The notes: a model not told the origin generated them from the letters alone. DNA of 64,000 nt from Kineosporia aurantiaca JCM 3230 (GCA_000719025.1 JODP01000006.1:248001-312000), one strand, 5' to 3'; counted from the stretch's first letter, positions 50,601 to 58,704 are shown. Translations and numbers: made by a program.

Positions 50601-52228
50601 GGGAGACCTTCGAGCCGGACCTGGAGCGCTGGCAGGCCTTCATCCATCCGGACGACCTGGCTCGCGCCCAGCGGGTGGACGTCGATCTGGACTCGGGGAC
50701 GGGGACGGACGACGGCTACGTGGAGACGTTCCGGCTGATCGGGACCGGGGGCGAGATCCGGCACGTCCAGTCCTGGGCCACCCCGGGCCGGGCTCCGGAC
50801 GGCACGGTCACCGCGGTCTACGGGGCCACCATCGACGTGACCCGGCAGGTCCGGGACCGGATGGAGCTGGAGCGGATCGCCGCCACCGACCCGGTCACCG
50901 GGCTCGGCAACCGGGCCGCCTACGAGCGCCGGGTGCACCTGATGCTGCGGGCCTGCGCGCCCACCCCGGGCATGGACGAGAACGCGCTCAGCGTGCTGCT
51001 TCTGGATCTTGACCGGTTCAAGGTGGTCAACGACAGCCTGGGCCACGAGACCGGGGACCGGCTGCTGATCGAGGTGGCCCGGCGGCTGGTCGCGGTGGTC
51101 CCGGACGGATCACTGATCGCGCGGATGAGTGGCGACGAGTTCGTCGTGGTGACTCCGCCGGGCTGGCCGCAGGCCCAGGTGGTCGGCCTGGCCCAGACGA
51201 TGCTGGAGGCGCTGCGGGCCCCGTACGTGCTGCCGGAGTCGGGCGAGGTGCTGATCTGCCCGGGCAGCGTCGGCATCGCCGGGAACCGGAACCGGCCCGG
51301 CTCGACCGGGGCCGACCTGCTCCGGGAGGCCGACATCGCGCTGCACCGGGCCAAGGACACCGGGCGGGACGGGTACGCGGTCTTCGACGAGGCGCTGCGG
51401 GAGGAGACCCGGGAGCGGCGCCGGGCCGAGCAGCGGCTGCGGCTGGCGCTGGCCGGGGACACGCTGACCCTGGAGTACCAGCCGATCATCGATCTGGCCT
51501 CGAACCGGATCATCGGGGCCGAGGCGCTGGTCCGGCTGCAGGACCCGGAGGGTGGGATCCAGCTGATCGCGCCGGGGCAGTTCCTCGACATCGCCGAGAA
51601 GACCGGCCTGATCGTGGACGTCGACACCTGGGTGATCAATACGGTGATCGACCAGTTGCGGGAGTGGACGCACAACACCGAGCGGCTGCGAGCCGCAGAC
51701 GCCCGGATCGGTGATCAGTCCGGGCGCGGCCAGGTCCAGACCCCGTGGCTGGCGATCAACCTGTCGGCCCGTTCCACCGAGCATCCCGGACTGGCGTTCC
51801 ACCTGATCGACGCGGTCCGCCGGGGCGACTTCGGCCCCGAGAAGCTGAAGGTCGAGCTGACCGAGCAGGCCTTCGTCAACGTGGACCCGGCGGTGGAGAG
51901 CGCGCTGCGCCAGCTCATCTCGGCCGGCATCGGGGTCGGGATCGACGACTTCGGGTCCGGCCACTCCGCCCTGGCCAACCTGCAGAGCTACAGCTTCGAC
52001 TTCATGAAGATCGACCGCTCCTTCGTGGCCCCGGTCGGCGAGGACTCCCGGGCCGACGCGGTGGTCACGGCGATCGTCGACCTGGCCCACGCGCACGGGA
52101 TGCGGGTGGTGGCCGAGGGCGTGGAGTCCGGCCGGCAGGCTCGCCGCCTGCGGGAGATCGGCTGCGACTACGCCCAGGGATTCCACTTCGGCCGACCCGG
52201 GGAGGCCACCGCGATCATTCGCGGATAA
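44624..52228 (+). CDS. Giant GAF-PAS-GGDEF-EAL cyclic-di-GMP protein
   Basis: 2534 residues. Residues 1-~550 are disordered (Gly/Ser/Ala/Asp repeats such as SAGSAARSAG). A GAF-like domain occupies ~560-745. Residues ~750-1830 are low-complexity: GQVG repeats near ~960, then Ala/Glu/Arg/Gln heptad-like runs (AEQAER, RAELAGR) and ten DELA(R/D)Q hexapeptides at 1582-1641. Two PAS domains (~1837-2070) contain GLWQWD and ATWEWRPESRELIWSDEMYRLVG. The GGDEF domain (~2087-2250) has DPVTGLGNR and active-site SGDEF at 2169-2173; SGDEF variants can be active. The EAL domain has EAL at 2300, ELTEQAF, DDFGSGHS, KIDRSFV and AEGVES, consistent with phosphodiesterase activity. No membrane segment. GTG/ATG choice is supported by GGAGGGGG before ATG. 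Confidence 0.9.
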   Translation: MTLLHGGGAKGTGRRRGDKQRTPDADSGPILRSLLPRTAEPGDDTTGNVDGPRDPNGDLSADIGLEGRSTLFIHGDDSNENTRRPAGSGSTEGSPEVADGASGTSEPIGSADRSAGSAARSAGLVGSASSVRRAAGLTGRVAGSLGRVAGPGALQAGSPESDDVAGPVAQAPRDSARGASAGLERSAGSAGASDGWADEWPDESAEGAAQSPDGVVASDGERPDGSAGVTGHAGSWAAESAQATVGSAGCTDDSGRDLAGNPGERPGFVTGGSGDFARGPESDDAEGSGRGIAATRGDTTWADVVSGRPAGERQPRPAPRLQMGRRQFDLRTPLERAAAEKQRLADASVDLTQEGPEPVSGQDVSAWSAPGAGAAEPAGDASAAQPIETLAGTPDLTVGYAESYVDSSADVMEVAGEFIHRSEAPLTRPITTADLSLEDGEQDFDPAFGPDEELDAEADVEDDFVAGAAMQADEDPGSRVGELAPVVSREASSHENWPESDETAMPVTDSGPSDGGGLHHSMTPSPDPADPAYATSASEAEESDASLVPVTPVEELPVVEPAITLDAAIHLIAESGPTPDDVLGELVRDAGLLMDAPTRIASVLDDRLVWTAAYGDDKVDLGAEVLLENTACGAAWGTALIQHVASPDLEPVPETDDETMAFAGSSVELTTECCDSAAAVLAVPLLRAAPAATGRHASITREVLAVLAFTADRPGWFTDSDIEATADLAEVAGERIAMLEEEQAQSVSAEEPEIRPTVAAPDDERPTIVTGSGSFPAVSEWAATPIETSTGIGRLAADALPTRPPTPPLSQSPGAGFDRWFTPTIQAAPMDLDNPAASAVFGALAAAEPMLPPGPSSPVGQAPYVDQGSGRAGRADQAPDQGWTANEDWFGQRGSAEYGDEVGPEYAAEAEHGYQAPLGELGRDDVAGSGDQAESGYAAADDGEAGHGYGVEPGDHVGHGGQVGNGGQVGHQGQVELGAGAGPSGQVGRGGRAASPAPGQRVQHQHDPFGLFTPQQREYQAEFQPQTPDSSPDEGRVSAFDRFFGHAAAAAEAAEQAEAHALAQRERPAENAFDWSEEESLDEALTPDGLDDLDADGGAVDEVDSWESLESDETGFRSHDDGQGVRQEVSPEADLRAEGNGSRELDESVSGEFAEVPLGERRARRARDRAARLPDEAAPVAGFEYRDEAAGYANEIHTDQPREVSIAEPAELGGYAGPMIDVRQVQSVEAGRPEQSRFADRSVSAGYGEQVEYLDETDPGAQAQPGVEQGTAASYQAAPVFGYEDARPVVGPRPRSSHQEGMAARYQVQQDDENADWLARVDRAERGAQAERAERVRQAELAELDRQARAVEQADLARAADLGRRAELAGRAELTKQTELAEHTALAGRAGRIELAGRAEEMEAAGQDAAGKRAGRDWRARAVEQFGPARAADLGQRAEQVGRAEQVGRVERAGHTGRAEEMDAARQDATAKRAEQVQRNRRGELGWSAEQAERAEQTEVAEQAESAQWTDEVEQTEFAVQARSAAQDELIEQAEPARWTDGAELAAQDEFPAEEELVGQASWAGHADMARQRELARQREQDELADQDELARQDELARQDELARQDELADQDELADQDELARQDELARQDELARQDELAAQSELEQRAETAMQAKGLGSVGRGRKSVSTGSAGQAGPADRVERPQMAEDGSDAEAMDLAEATQQAELAVASDEEAQQGEIWIRDKVLDLDSAEPVRPGQRSSAAPTTMHARLAELREAPRVFNRANGSGGPNAGNPNVSGPNGINSAALGVLTPPGGTFDRANGTSPSFTDHQRMPAPRARRERPQSGSGLPTSMPSADSMGLWQWDATDSTVTWSSPVARLLGLPADAELDLATIRDALAGGDRGRFDVAVQAIVSGRGVAGALRLRTRDGQAKHAYAWSEVRRDEDGVLLGAWGGVVDITAFERDADSLRSGLAGLRAAQELAGLATWEWRPESRELIWSDEMYRLVGVSGETFEPDLERWQAFIHPDDLARAQRVDVDLDSGTGTDDGYVETFRLIGTGGEIRHVQSWATPGRAPDGTVTAVYGATIDVTRQVRDRMELERIAATDPVTGLGNRAAYERRVHLMLRACAPTPGMDENALSVLLLDLDRFKVVNDSLGHETGDRLLIEVARRLVAVVPDGSLIARMSGDEFVVVTPPGWPQAQVVGLAQTMLEALRAPYVLPESGEVLICPGSVGIAGNRNRPGSTGADLLREADIALHRAKDTGRDGYAVFDEALREETRERRRAEQRLRLALAGDTLTLEYQPIIDLASNRIIGAEALVRLQDPEGGIQLIAPGQFLDIAEKTGLIVDVDTWVINTVIDQLREWTHNTERLRAADARIGDQSGRGQVQTPWLAINLSARSTEHPGLAFHLIDAVRRGDFGPEKLKVELTEQAFVNVDPAVESALRQLISAGIGVGIDDFGSGHSALANLQSYSFDFMKIDRSFVAPVGEDSRADAVVTAIVDLAHAHGMRVVAEGVESGRQARRLREIGCDYAQGFHFGRPGEATAIIRG
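49367..49546 (+). repeat. Ten tandem 18-bp repeats encoding DELA(R/D/A)Q
   Basis: Units of GACGAGTTGGCCCGCCAG with few changes (GACCAG, AGGCAG, GCGCAG variants) lie in frame in the giant gene, giving a hexapeptide ladder. Near-identity at the DNA level shows recent expansion by slippage or unequal crossover. The heptad-free 6-residue period suggests a charged single alpha-helix. Confidence 0.9.
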
Positions 52229-52252
52229 CCTCATCACCCTGCGCCATTGAGA

Positions 52253-52291
52253 TGCTCCGCATACCCTGTTCACCAGGGCAATTGAGGAGCA
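52253..52291 (+). terminator. Nested hairpin after giant gene
   Basis: TGCTCC (52253-52258) pairs with GGAGCA (52286-52291), enclosing CCCTG-ttcac-CAGGG (52264-52278). Lies 25 nt after the stop; terminator candidate without U-tract. Confidence 0.5.
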
Positions 52292-52395
52292 GCCGGGCGG
52301 TACTCACCAGTTCTCGCCGCGCGATCTGCCGCCGAGGGGCGAAGCAGGTGGGCTGTGTTGTCGGGTGACGTAGCCGCGGGGAGGTGTCGAGCACG

Positions 52396-54594
52396 GTGTC
52401 GTGGTCGGCCTGGCTGGTCTGCGCTCTGGTTGCCGGCGGTGTCGGTTACCTCGCGCTGGCCGGGTTCGTCTGGGCCAACCGGCAGGGCGTCGGCAGCCGC
52501 CCGCTCGTGGTCATGCTGCTCTCGGTCAAGGTCTGGTCGGTCTGCTACGCCCTGGAGCTGAGCAGCAGCGCCATCGAGGTGGCCAAGTTCTGGTCGGCGC
52601 TGAAGTACCTGGGTGTGGTCAGCCTGCCCCCGGCGCTGTGGAGCTTCGTCTTCGCCTACACCGGGCGGGGGCGGATGTCGCGGCGGGCCGTGGCCCTGCT
52701 GACCATCCACCCGATCGTGGTGATGGCCCTGCTGCTGAACCCGGCCACCCGCCCGCTGATCCAGGACTACGACCACACCAGCCGGGTGCTGGACGCCCAG
52801 GTGCCGGGGGCCGGCCCGCTGTTCTGGCCGCACGCCGCCTACGTCTACGTGCTGATGCTCGGCGCCGACTTCGTCCTGATGGCCCGGCTGGCCAAGATCG
52901 CGCCGCCCTACCGCCGTCAGGGCGCCCTGCTGATCGCCGCCTCGCTGCTGCCCTGCTTCGGCAATGTGGTCTGGAACGCCGGGCTGTTCCGCAGGGGGAT
53001 GGTCGACCCCACGCCGTTCCTGTTCGGCATCACCGCCGTGGTGCTGGTCTGGGGCTTCTTCCGGCTGCGCCTGCTCGACCTGACTCCGGTGGCCCGGGGC
53101 ATCGTGATCGAGCAGATGGCCGACGGGGTGCTGGTGCTCGACGTCTACGGCCGGGTGGTCGACGTCAACGCCGCGGCCGCCTCGATCATCAGCTTCCCGC
53201 GCCGCGCCATGATCGGCCGCTACGTCGTCGACGTGGTCCCCGGCCTGGCCCCGGTGCTGGAGAAGCAGGAGGTCGGCTCGGCCGTCGACACGGTCGAGGA
53301 CGAGGTGCTGATCTACCCGATGCCCCCGGCCGAGATCACCGACGATGCGTTCGGCGGCTTCTGGGGTGGCCTGTTCACCCGCCCTGACCTCGAGAGACTG
53401 GAGAAACCCGGGGCGGGCAAGGGCCTGACCGGAGGCGGCCCGCTGCGGGTCACGGCTCTGGAACGTTCCTTCCCCGCCGCACCCTCCTCCTCCCAACGCC
53501 GTCCGGCCGACGGTCACCAGGAGACCGACCACCGCGAGATCGACCTGCGCACCCCCCGCGAGCGGCACTCGGGCGAGCAACTCGTCCTCGGCCCGCCGCG
53601 GGACGTGGCCGCGCGGATGACCTGGGTGACCGACCCGGTCGGCCGGCAGATCGCCCGCCTGGTCGTCCTGCGCGATGTCACCGAGAGCAATCGCACCGCG
53701 AAGAAGCTGCGGGAACTGCTGAACGAGCAGACCCGGCTGTCCGAGACGCTGCGCCAGAGCCTGCGCCCGGCCTCCCTGCCCCAGCTGCCCGGCCTGCGCT
53801 TCGCCGCTCGATCGGTGCCCTCGGCCCGCGGCGGCGGGGTGGGCGGCGACTTCTACGACGTGCATCCGGCCGACAGCGGCGAGTCCGCCTTCGTGCTCGG
53901 TGACGTGGCCGGTAAGGGCGTGCACGCGGCCGTCGTCACCTCGATGGCCCGGTACACCGTCCGCACCCTCAGTGCCCAGGGCTGGACCCCGAGCGAGGTG
54001 CTGCGCCAGCTCAACCGGGCCCTGCAGACCCCGGACGACCTGGAGCGTTTCTGCACCGTGGTGTACGGCCTGGTCAGCGACGTCGCCCCGGACGATCCGC
54101 AGCACCCGGCCGAGCGCCGGATCCGGGTCACGCTGAGCCTCGGCGGTCATCCGCCGCCGCTGCTGCGCCGCTACCGGGACGGCTCGGTGCACGCCGTCGG
54201 CCGGCCCGGCACCGCTCTCGGTCTGCTGCCGCACGTGGATGTGCACGAGGTCGTGGTGGAGATGGAAGCAGGGGACGTCCTGCTCGCCTACACCGACGGG
54301 GTCACCGAGGCGCGGGTCGGCGAGGAGCAGTTCGGGGAGAAGCGGCTGGCCGAGGTTCTGGCCGCGGTACCGCGCAGCATCGGCCGGGACTGGCCCTCCT
54401 CGCACTGGCGGTCGGACCATCCTGAATACGAACGCGACCCGTGGACCGAACAGCAGGATTCCGGCCCGGGCGCCCGGCCCCCGCATCCGGCCACCCGGCT
54501 GGCCGAGGCGGTGGCCGACTCGGTGCTCGCAGCGGTTCAGTCGTTCGCCTCAGAGCAGGACGATGTCGCCCTCCTGGTGCTGACGGCTACTTAA
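52396..54594 (+). CDS. 7TM-PAS-SpoIIE protein phosphatase
   Basis: 732 residues from GTG 52396 (GGGGAGG 11 nt upstream; GTG 52384 is in frame but touches that SD). Seven membrane helices of the HisKA_7TM sensor type (~1-235), for example YVYVLMLGADFVLMARLAK and PFLFGITAVVLVWGFFRLR. A PAS domain follows (EQMADGVLVLDVYGRVVDVNAAAASII). The C-terminal PP2C-like SpoIIE domain has metal-binding Asp in GGGVGGDFYDV, GDVAGKGVHAA, TDGVTEAR and DDVALLVL. It dephosphorylates Ser/Thr on an anti-anti-sigma factor or similar protein in response to a membrane signal. No STAS or anti-sigma gene is adjacent. Its stop overlaps the convergent kinase stop (TTAA). Confidence 0.9.
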   Translation: MSWSAWLVCALVAGGVGYLALAGFVWANRQGVGSRPLVVMLLSVKVWSVCYALELSSSAIEVAKFWSALKYLGVVSLPPALWSFVFAYTGRGRMSRRAVALLTIHPIVVMALLLNPATRPLIQDYDHTSRVLDAQVPGAGPLFWPHAAYVYVLMLGADFVLMARLAKIAPPYRRQGALLIAASLLPCFGNVVWNAGLFRRGMVDPTPFLFGITAVVLVWGFFRLRLLDLTPVARGIVIEQMADGVLVLDVYGRVVDVNAAAASIISFPRRAMIGRYVVDVVPGLAPVLEKQEVGSAVDTVEDEVLIYPMPPAEITDDAFGGFWGGLFTRPDLERLEKPGAGKGLTGGGPLRVTALERSFPAAPSSSQRRPADGHQETDHREIDLRTPRERHSGEQLVLGPPRDVAARMTWVTDPVGRQIARLVVLRDVTESNRTAKKLRELLNEQTRLSETLRQSLRPASLPQLPGLRFAARSVPSARGGGVGGDFYDVHPADSGESAFVLGDVAGKGVHAAVVTSMARYTVRTLSAQGWTPSEVLRQLNRALQTPDDLERFCTVVYGLVSDVAPDDPQHPAERRIRVTLSLGGHPPPLLRRYRDGSVHAVGRPGTALGLLPHVDVHEVVVEMEAGDVLLAYTDGVTEARVGEEQFGEKRLAEVLAAVPRSIGRDWPSSHWRSDHPEYERDPWTEQQDSGPGARPPHPATRLAEAVADSVLAAVQSFASEQDDVALLVLTAT

Positions 54595-56225
54595 GCCGGC
54601 AAAGGGGACTGCTCATGAGCGTCCTCAATCTCAAAGGGCAGTCCGGGCGGTTCGGCCGGGAGCAACACCGCGAAACACGTGCGTCCGGGTTCGCTGGTGA
54701 CGTTGACCAGACCGCCGTGCGCGGCGATCACCGCGGACACGATCGACAGGCCGAGCCCGGTGCTGCCGGCCGTGCGGGAGCGGGAGTTGTCGCCGCGGGC
54801 GAACCGCTCGAACACCTCGGGAAGCAGCTCCGGCGCGATACCCGGCCCGTTGTCGGTGACCGTGAACATGGCCTCGGACTGGCCCTGTTCGTTCGTGACC
54901 AGGCGTAGTGCGGCCTCCACCACGGTGCCCGGCGGGGTGTGCACGCGCGCGTTGCCCAGCAGGTTCACCACCACCTGGTGCAGCTGCGCCTCGTCGCCGG
55001 TCACCACCACCGGCACCTCCGGCAGGTTCAGCTGCCAGCGGTGGGTGGGGCCGGCCGCGTGCGCATCGCTGATCGCGTTCACCAAAAGGTCGGTCAGGTC
55101 CACCGGTTCGCGGTCGACCGAACGCCCGTCGTCCAGCCGGGCCAGCAGCAGGAGTTCCTCGACCAGGCTGCTCATCCGGATCGCCTCGGACTCCACCCGG
55201 TTCAGGGCGTGCGCCACCTCCGACGGAACCTCCACCCGGGTGCGGCGGGTCAGCTCGGCGTAGCCACGGATGGAGGCCAGGGGAGTGCGCAGTTCGTGGC
55301 TGGCATCGGCGACGAACCGGCGCATCCGGGCCTCGCTGGCATTTCGGGCCTGAAGGGCACTGTCGACGTGCCCGAGCAGGGTGTTCAGGGCCGAGCCGAC
55401 CTGCCCGACCTCGGTGGACGGGTCGGTGTAGCTCTCGGGAACCCGCACCGGAAGGGAGGTCTCACCCTGATGCAGCGGCAGGGCGGCGACTCCGGAGGCG
55501 ACCTGGGCCACCCGGGTCAGCGGGCGCAGGGTGCGCCGGACGATCCAGCCCCCGAGGACGCCGACGGCCAGCAACCCGAAAACGCTGGCGGCGGTGACCA
55601 CTGCGGCCAGACGCCAGACGGCGGCCTGCACCGAACTCAGCGGCAGCCCGGTGATCAGCGTCTTCTGCTGGCCGCGGGCATCCACCACCTGGGCGATCAC
55701 CCGGTATTTGCCGAGGTCGCCGCCGAGGTCGACGGTATGCGGCTCGCGGTCGGCCGGGACCGCGCTGACCACGGTCTTCTGCTCGTCGGTGAGGGCGACG
55801 CCGCCGCCGGAGGCACTCAGCACCCCGGCCTGGACGACCTGGCCGTCGGCCTGGATCTGGACGCCGAGCGTGTCCTCGCCCTGGCCCGGGGCGTTCAGGA
55901 AGCCCGGCCCCGGGAAGTTGCGCCGACGCGGGTCGCTGGAGAGCAGGGCCGGGACGCCGTCGTTGTTGAAGAAGGACTCACCCGGCTGCCGGTCCGCGGC
56001 CTGGCGGGAGCGGAGCACGGCCGAGGTGAGCTGGTTGTCCAGCCGGTCCTGCAGGAACACCTGCAGGGAGAAGACGCTGACCAGCCCGATGATGACGCTG
56101 ACGGTCAGGGTGAGGGCGATCGACAGCAGGACCAGGCGCCGGCGCAGGGTCGCGCGCCCCGTACGCCTCTTGCGAGTGCGCCCGGCGCCGGCCGGCCCGG
56201 TTCTGCGGTGTCGCTGTCGCCTCAT
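54591..56225 (-). CDS. Two-component sensor histidine kinase
   Basis: 544 residues from ATG 56225; an earlier ATG at 56276 lies inside the regulator gene. Basic N-terminus, membrane helix 1 (LVLLSIALTLTVSVIIGLVSVFSL), a ~150-residue extracellular sensor, helix 2 (VVTAASVFGLLAVGVLGGWIV), HAMP, H-box FVADASHELRTPLASIRGYAELTRR, N-box VVNLLGNARVHTP, G1 DNGPGIAPELL and G2 GSTGLGLSIVSAVIAAHGG. Orthodox HPK, similar in order to MprB/TcrY-type kinases. Lies 16 nt after the response regulator gene and is co-transcribed with it. The sensor input is unknown. Confidence 0.93.
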   Translation of the reverse strand: MRRQRHRRTGPAGAGRTRKRRTGRATLRRRLVLLSIALTLTVSVIIGLVSVFSLQVFLQDRLDNQLTSAVLRSRQAADRQPGESFFNNDGVPALLSSDPRRRNFPGPGFLNAPGQGEDTLGVQIQADGQVVQAGVLSASGGGVALTDEQKTVVSAVPADREPHTVDLGGDLGKYRVIAQVVDARGQQKTLITGLPLSSVQAAVWRLAAVVTAASVFGLLAVGVLGGWIVRRTLRPLTRVAQVASGVAALPLHQGETSLPVRVPESYTDPSTEVGQVGSALNTLLGHVDSALQARNASEARMRRFVADASHELRTPLASIRGYAELTRRTRVEVPSEVAHALNRVESEAIRMSSLVEELLLLARLDDGRSVDREPVDLTDLLVNAISDAHAAGPTHRWQLNLPEVPVVVTGDEAQLHQVVVNLLGNARVHTPPGTVVEAALRLVTNEQGQSEAMFTVTDNGPGIAPELLPEVFERFARGDNSRSRTAGSTGLGLSIVSAVIAAHGGLVNVTSEPGRTCFAVLLPAEPPGLPFEIEDAHEQSPLPA

Positions 56226-56241
56226 CCGGAAAGGGATCGGC

Positions 56242-56964
56242 TCAGGCGACGGCGGGTTTGAGCACGTAGCCCGCACCTCGCACGGTATGGATCATCGGGG
56301 TCCGGCCCGCGTCGATCTTCTTGCGCAGGTAGGAGATGTACAGCTCGACCACGTTCGCCTGCCCGCCGAAGTCGTAGTTCCAGACCCGGTCGAGGATCTG
56401 CGCCTTGCTCAGCACCCGGCGCGGGTTGCGCATCAGGTACCGCAGCAGCTCGAACTCGGTGGCGGTGAGCTTGACCGCGGCGCCGTCCCGGGTGACCTCG
56501 TGGCTGTCCTCGTCCAGCACCAGGTCGCCGACCGCGAGCTGGGCGTCCGGCGGCTGCGCGGCCAGGCTGGTGCGGCGGATCAGGCCGCGCAGCCGGGCGA
56601 CGACCTCCTCCAGGCTGAACGGTTTGGTCACGTAGTCGTCGCCCCCGGCGGTGATCCCGGCGATCCGGTCCTCCACCGAGTCGCGGGCGGTGAGGAACAG
56701 CACGGGGATCTCCCGGTCGTCCTCCCTCAGGCGGCGCAGCACGTCGAGGCCGTCGATGTCGGGGAGCATGACATCGAGCACGACGGCGTCCGGTCGCCAG
56801 TCGCGGGCCTCTTTGACAGCGGTGTTCCCATCCGGAGCGGAACGAACCTGCCAGCCCTCGTACCGCAGGGCCATGGTCAGGAGATCGGTCAGCGTGCGTT
56901 CATCATCGACCACCAGCACGCGAACGGGCGCGCCATTGGGGTGGCGTAGGGGAGCGGTCGTCAC
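56242..56964 (-). CDS. OmpR/PhoP-family response regulator
   Basis: 240 residues from GTG 56964; the open frame continues upstream. Receiver: VRVLVVDDERTLTDLLT (acidic pocket DD), phospho-Asp in VVLDVMLPDIDGLDVL, Lys in DDYVTKPFSLEEVVARLR. Effector winged helix: LTATEFELLRYLMRNPRRVLSKAQILDRVWNYDFGGQANVVELYISYLRKKID...IHTVRGAGYVLKP. Closely resembles Mycobacterium tuberculosis PhoP by eye. Divergent from a MacAB-like exporter operon; two TCACAGC-type direct repeats lie between them. Confidence 0.93.
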   Translation of the reverse strand: MTTAPLRHPNGAPVRVLVVDDERTLTDLLTMALRYEGWQVRSAPDGNTAVKEARDWRPDAVVLDVMLPDIDGLDVLRRLREDDREIPVLFLTARDSVEDRIAGITAGGDDYVTKPFSLEEVVARLRGLIRRTSLAAQPPDAQLAVGDLVLDEDSHEVTRDGAAVKLTATEFELLRYLMRNPRRVLSKAQILDRVWNYDFGGQANVVELYISYLRKKIDAGRTPMIHTVRGAGYVLKPAVA

Positions 56965-57009
56965 AGGAAGGAACTTCGTCCTCAAAGCTGGGGGACAGCC
57001 TGACCGTGT

Positions 57010-57106
57010 CTGTGAAAAGACTGTGAGCGGACCCCAAAGAACCACGTTTGTCCAGGTCATTCCGGTTGTCCGGAGGTCCTTATCCAATTCACAGCTTTAC
57101 CACAGC
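57010..57106. promoter_or_regulatory. Two PhoP-type direct repeats in divergent promoter
   Basis: CTGTGA at 57010-57015 and 57021-57026 (11-bp period), and TCACAGC-tttA-CCACAGC at 57090-57107 (11-bp period, opposite strand). The second matches the M. tuberculosis PhoP consensus TCACAGC-N4-TCACAGC with one change. One lies 46 bp before the regulator gene, the other ~120 bp before the exporter operon, so autoregulation and control of export are both implied. Confidence 0.7.
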
Positions 57107-57228
57107 GGCTTGGCAGAGCGCTTCGGGAACTTGTGGCGTCCACCCGAGGCGAACAAGGAGACCAGAGTGAACCTGCGGCATGCGCCGCGCGACCGATCCG
57201 GTCGTGCAGGACTGAGGACGGCAGCCCG

Positions 57229-58704
57229 GTGACTGATGCTCCCTCCCGCGGTCGGGCCGCGTCCCTGCTGCGTAACCAGTGGCTGAACGCGGGCCTTCTG
57301 GTCGTGCTCGTGGTGGTCGTGGTGATCGCCTATCTCACCATCAACGGCTCGGACTCCAGCAGCGCCGCCACCACCCGGACCGCCACGGTCAGCACCGGGA
57401 ACGTCACCGCCACGGTGAGCGGTTCCGGCAACCTGGCCAGCTCGCGCAGCTCCTCGCTCTCCTTCGGGGCCTCCGGCACGGTCACCGCGGTCAAGGTGAA
57501 GGTCGGCACCAAGGTCAAGAAGAACCAGATCCTGGCCACCATCGACACCGCCTCGGCCCAGCGCACCCTGGCCTCGGCCAAGGCCTCGCTGGCCTCCGCG
57601 CAGGCCTCCTACGACGCCCTGACCGAGGGTGAGACCGCCGCCCAGAAGGAGGTCGACTCGCTCTCCCTGGAGTCCGCGCAGGACAGCGTCGACTCGGCCC
57701 AGAGCGCGGTCGACAAGGCCAAGGACCAGCTGTCCGACGACCAGGCCGCCGACGCGCCCAAGGCGACGATCACCAAGGACAAGGACGCGGTGACCCAGGC
57801 CAAGTCGCAGCTGGTCTCGGCCAAGTCGCAGCTGGCCCAGCAGAAGGTCACGGTCGAGAAGAACCAGGAGGGCAGCAGCGCCGCCGACCTGGCCGAGGCC
57901 CAGGTGAACATCACCTCCGCCCAGGTCAGCGTGGACGACGCCAAGGACGCGCTGGCCGCGACCAAGCTGCGGGCCCCGTTCGCCGGCACGATCCTCACCG
58001 TCTCCGGTGAGGTGGGCGACAGCGTCAGCTCCGGGACCTCCTCCTCGTCCTCCGGTTCCAGCTCCTCGTCCTCGGGCAGCTCGTCCACCGCCAGCACGGG
58101 CAGCACCGGCAGCAGCACCGGTAGCTCGACCAGCACCAGCTCCTCCTCCAGCAGCAGCGCCTTCATCACGATGGCGAGCACCAGCCAGCTCTCGGTCACC
58201 GCGAGCATCGCCGAGGCCGACATCGGCTCGGTGAAGGTCGGCCAGGCCGCCGAGATCACCCTCTCGGCCAGCAACGCCACGATGTCCGGCACGGTCAGCG
58301 AGATCTCCCCGGAGGGCACCACCACCAGCAACGTGGTGGAGTACTCGGTCACCATCGCGGTCACCGACCCACCGAGCACGGCCCGCCTGGGCGCCTCGGT
58401 CAGCGTGGTGATCACCACCGGCTCGGCCGAGAACGTGCTCGTGCTGCAGTCCTCCGCGATCACCACGAGCGGTACCCGCAGCACGGTGAGCCTGGTGAAG
58501 AACGGCGTCGCCACCACCACCCAGGTCGAGCTCGGCCTGGTCGGTTCCTCGACCACGCAGATCAAGAGCGGGCTCTCGGCCGGCGACGTGGTGCAGATCC
58601 CGACCAGCACGACCAGTTCCTCCTCCGGCAGCGGGGTTCCCGGCTTCACCGGCGGCGGTGGCTTCGGCGGGGGCACCGGCTTCGGCGGCGGGGGCGGCCG
58701 GTGA
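57229..58704 (+). CDS. MacA-like periplasmic adaptor (HlyD family)
   Basis: 491 residues from GTG 57229. One N-terminal membrane helix (AGLLVVLVVVVVIAYLTI), lipoyl half-motif GTVTAVKVKVGTKVKKNQILATIDT, a long alpha-helical hairpin (TLASAKASLASAQASYDAL... TSAQVSVDDAKDALAATKLRAPFAGTILTVSGEVGDSV). A Ser/Thr/Gly-rich insert (~residues 264-311) interrupts the lipoyl/beta-barrel junction, followed by barrel and membrane-proximal domains. It ends in a Gly/Phe tail GGGGFGGGTGFGGGGGR. Couples export across the envelope with the downstream MacB-type ABC proteins (4-nt overlap with the ATPase). Confidence 0.9.
   Translation: MTDAPSRGRAASLLRNQWLNAGLLVVLVVVVVIAYLTINGSDSSSAATTRTATVSTGNVTATVSGSGNLASSRSSSLSFGASGTVTAVKVKVGTKVKKNQILATIDTASAQRTLASAKASLASAQASYDALTEGETAAQKEVDSLSLESAQDSVDSAQSAVDKAKDQLSDDQAADAPKATITKDKDAVTQAKSQLVSAKSQLAQQKVTVEKNQEGSSAADLAEAQVNITSAQVSVDDAKDALAATKLRAPFAGTILTVSGEVGDSVSSGTSSSSSGSSSSSSGSSSTASTGSTGSSTGSSTSTSSSSSSSAFITMASTSQLSVTASIAEADIGSVKVGQAAEITLSASNATMSGTVSEISPEGTTTSNVVEYSVTIAVTDPPSTARLGASVSVVITTGSAENVLVLQSSAITTSGTRSTVSLVKNGVATTTQVELGLVGSSTTQIKSGLSAGDVVQIPTSTTSSSSGSGVPGFTGGGGFGGGTGFGGGGGR

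Noticed and set aside
52270..54486. 738-codon minus-strand frame opposite the SpoIIE phosphatase
   Set aside because: Antisense shadow, His/Gly/Gln-rich; plus strand has clear PP2C motifs.
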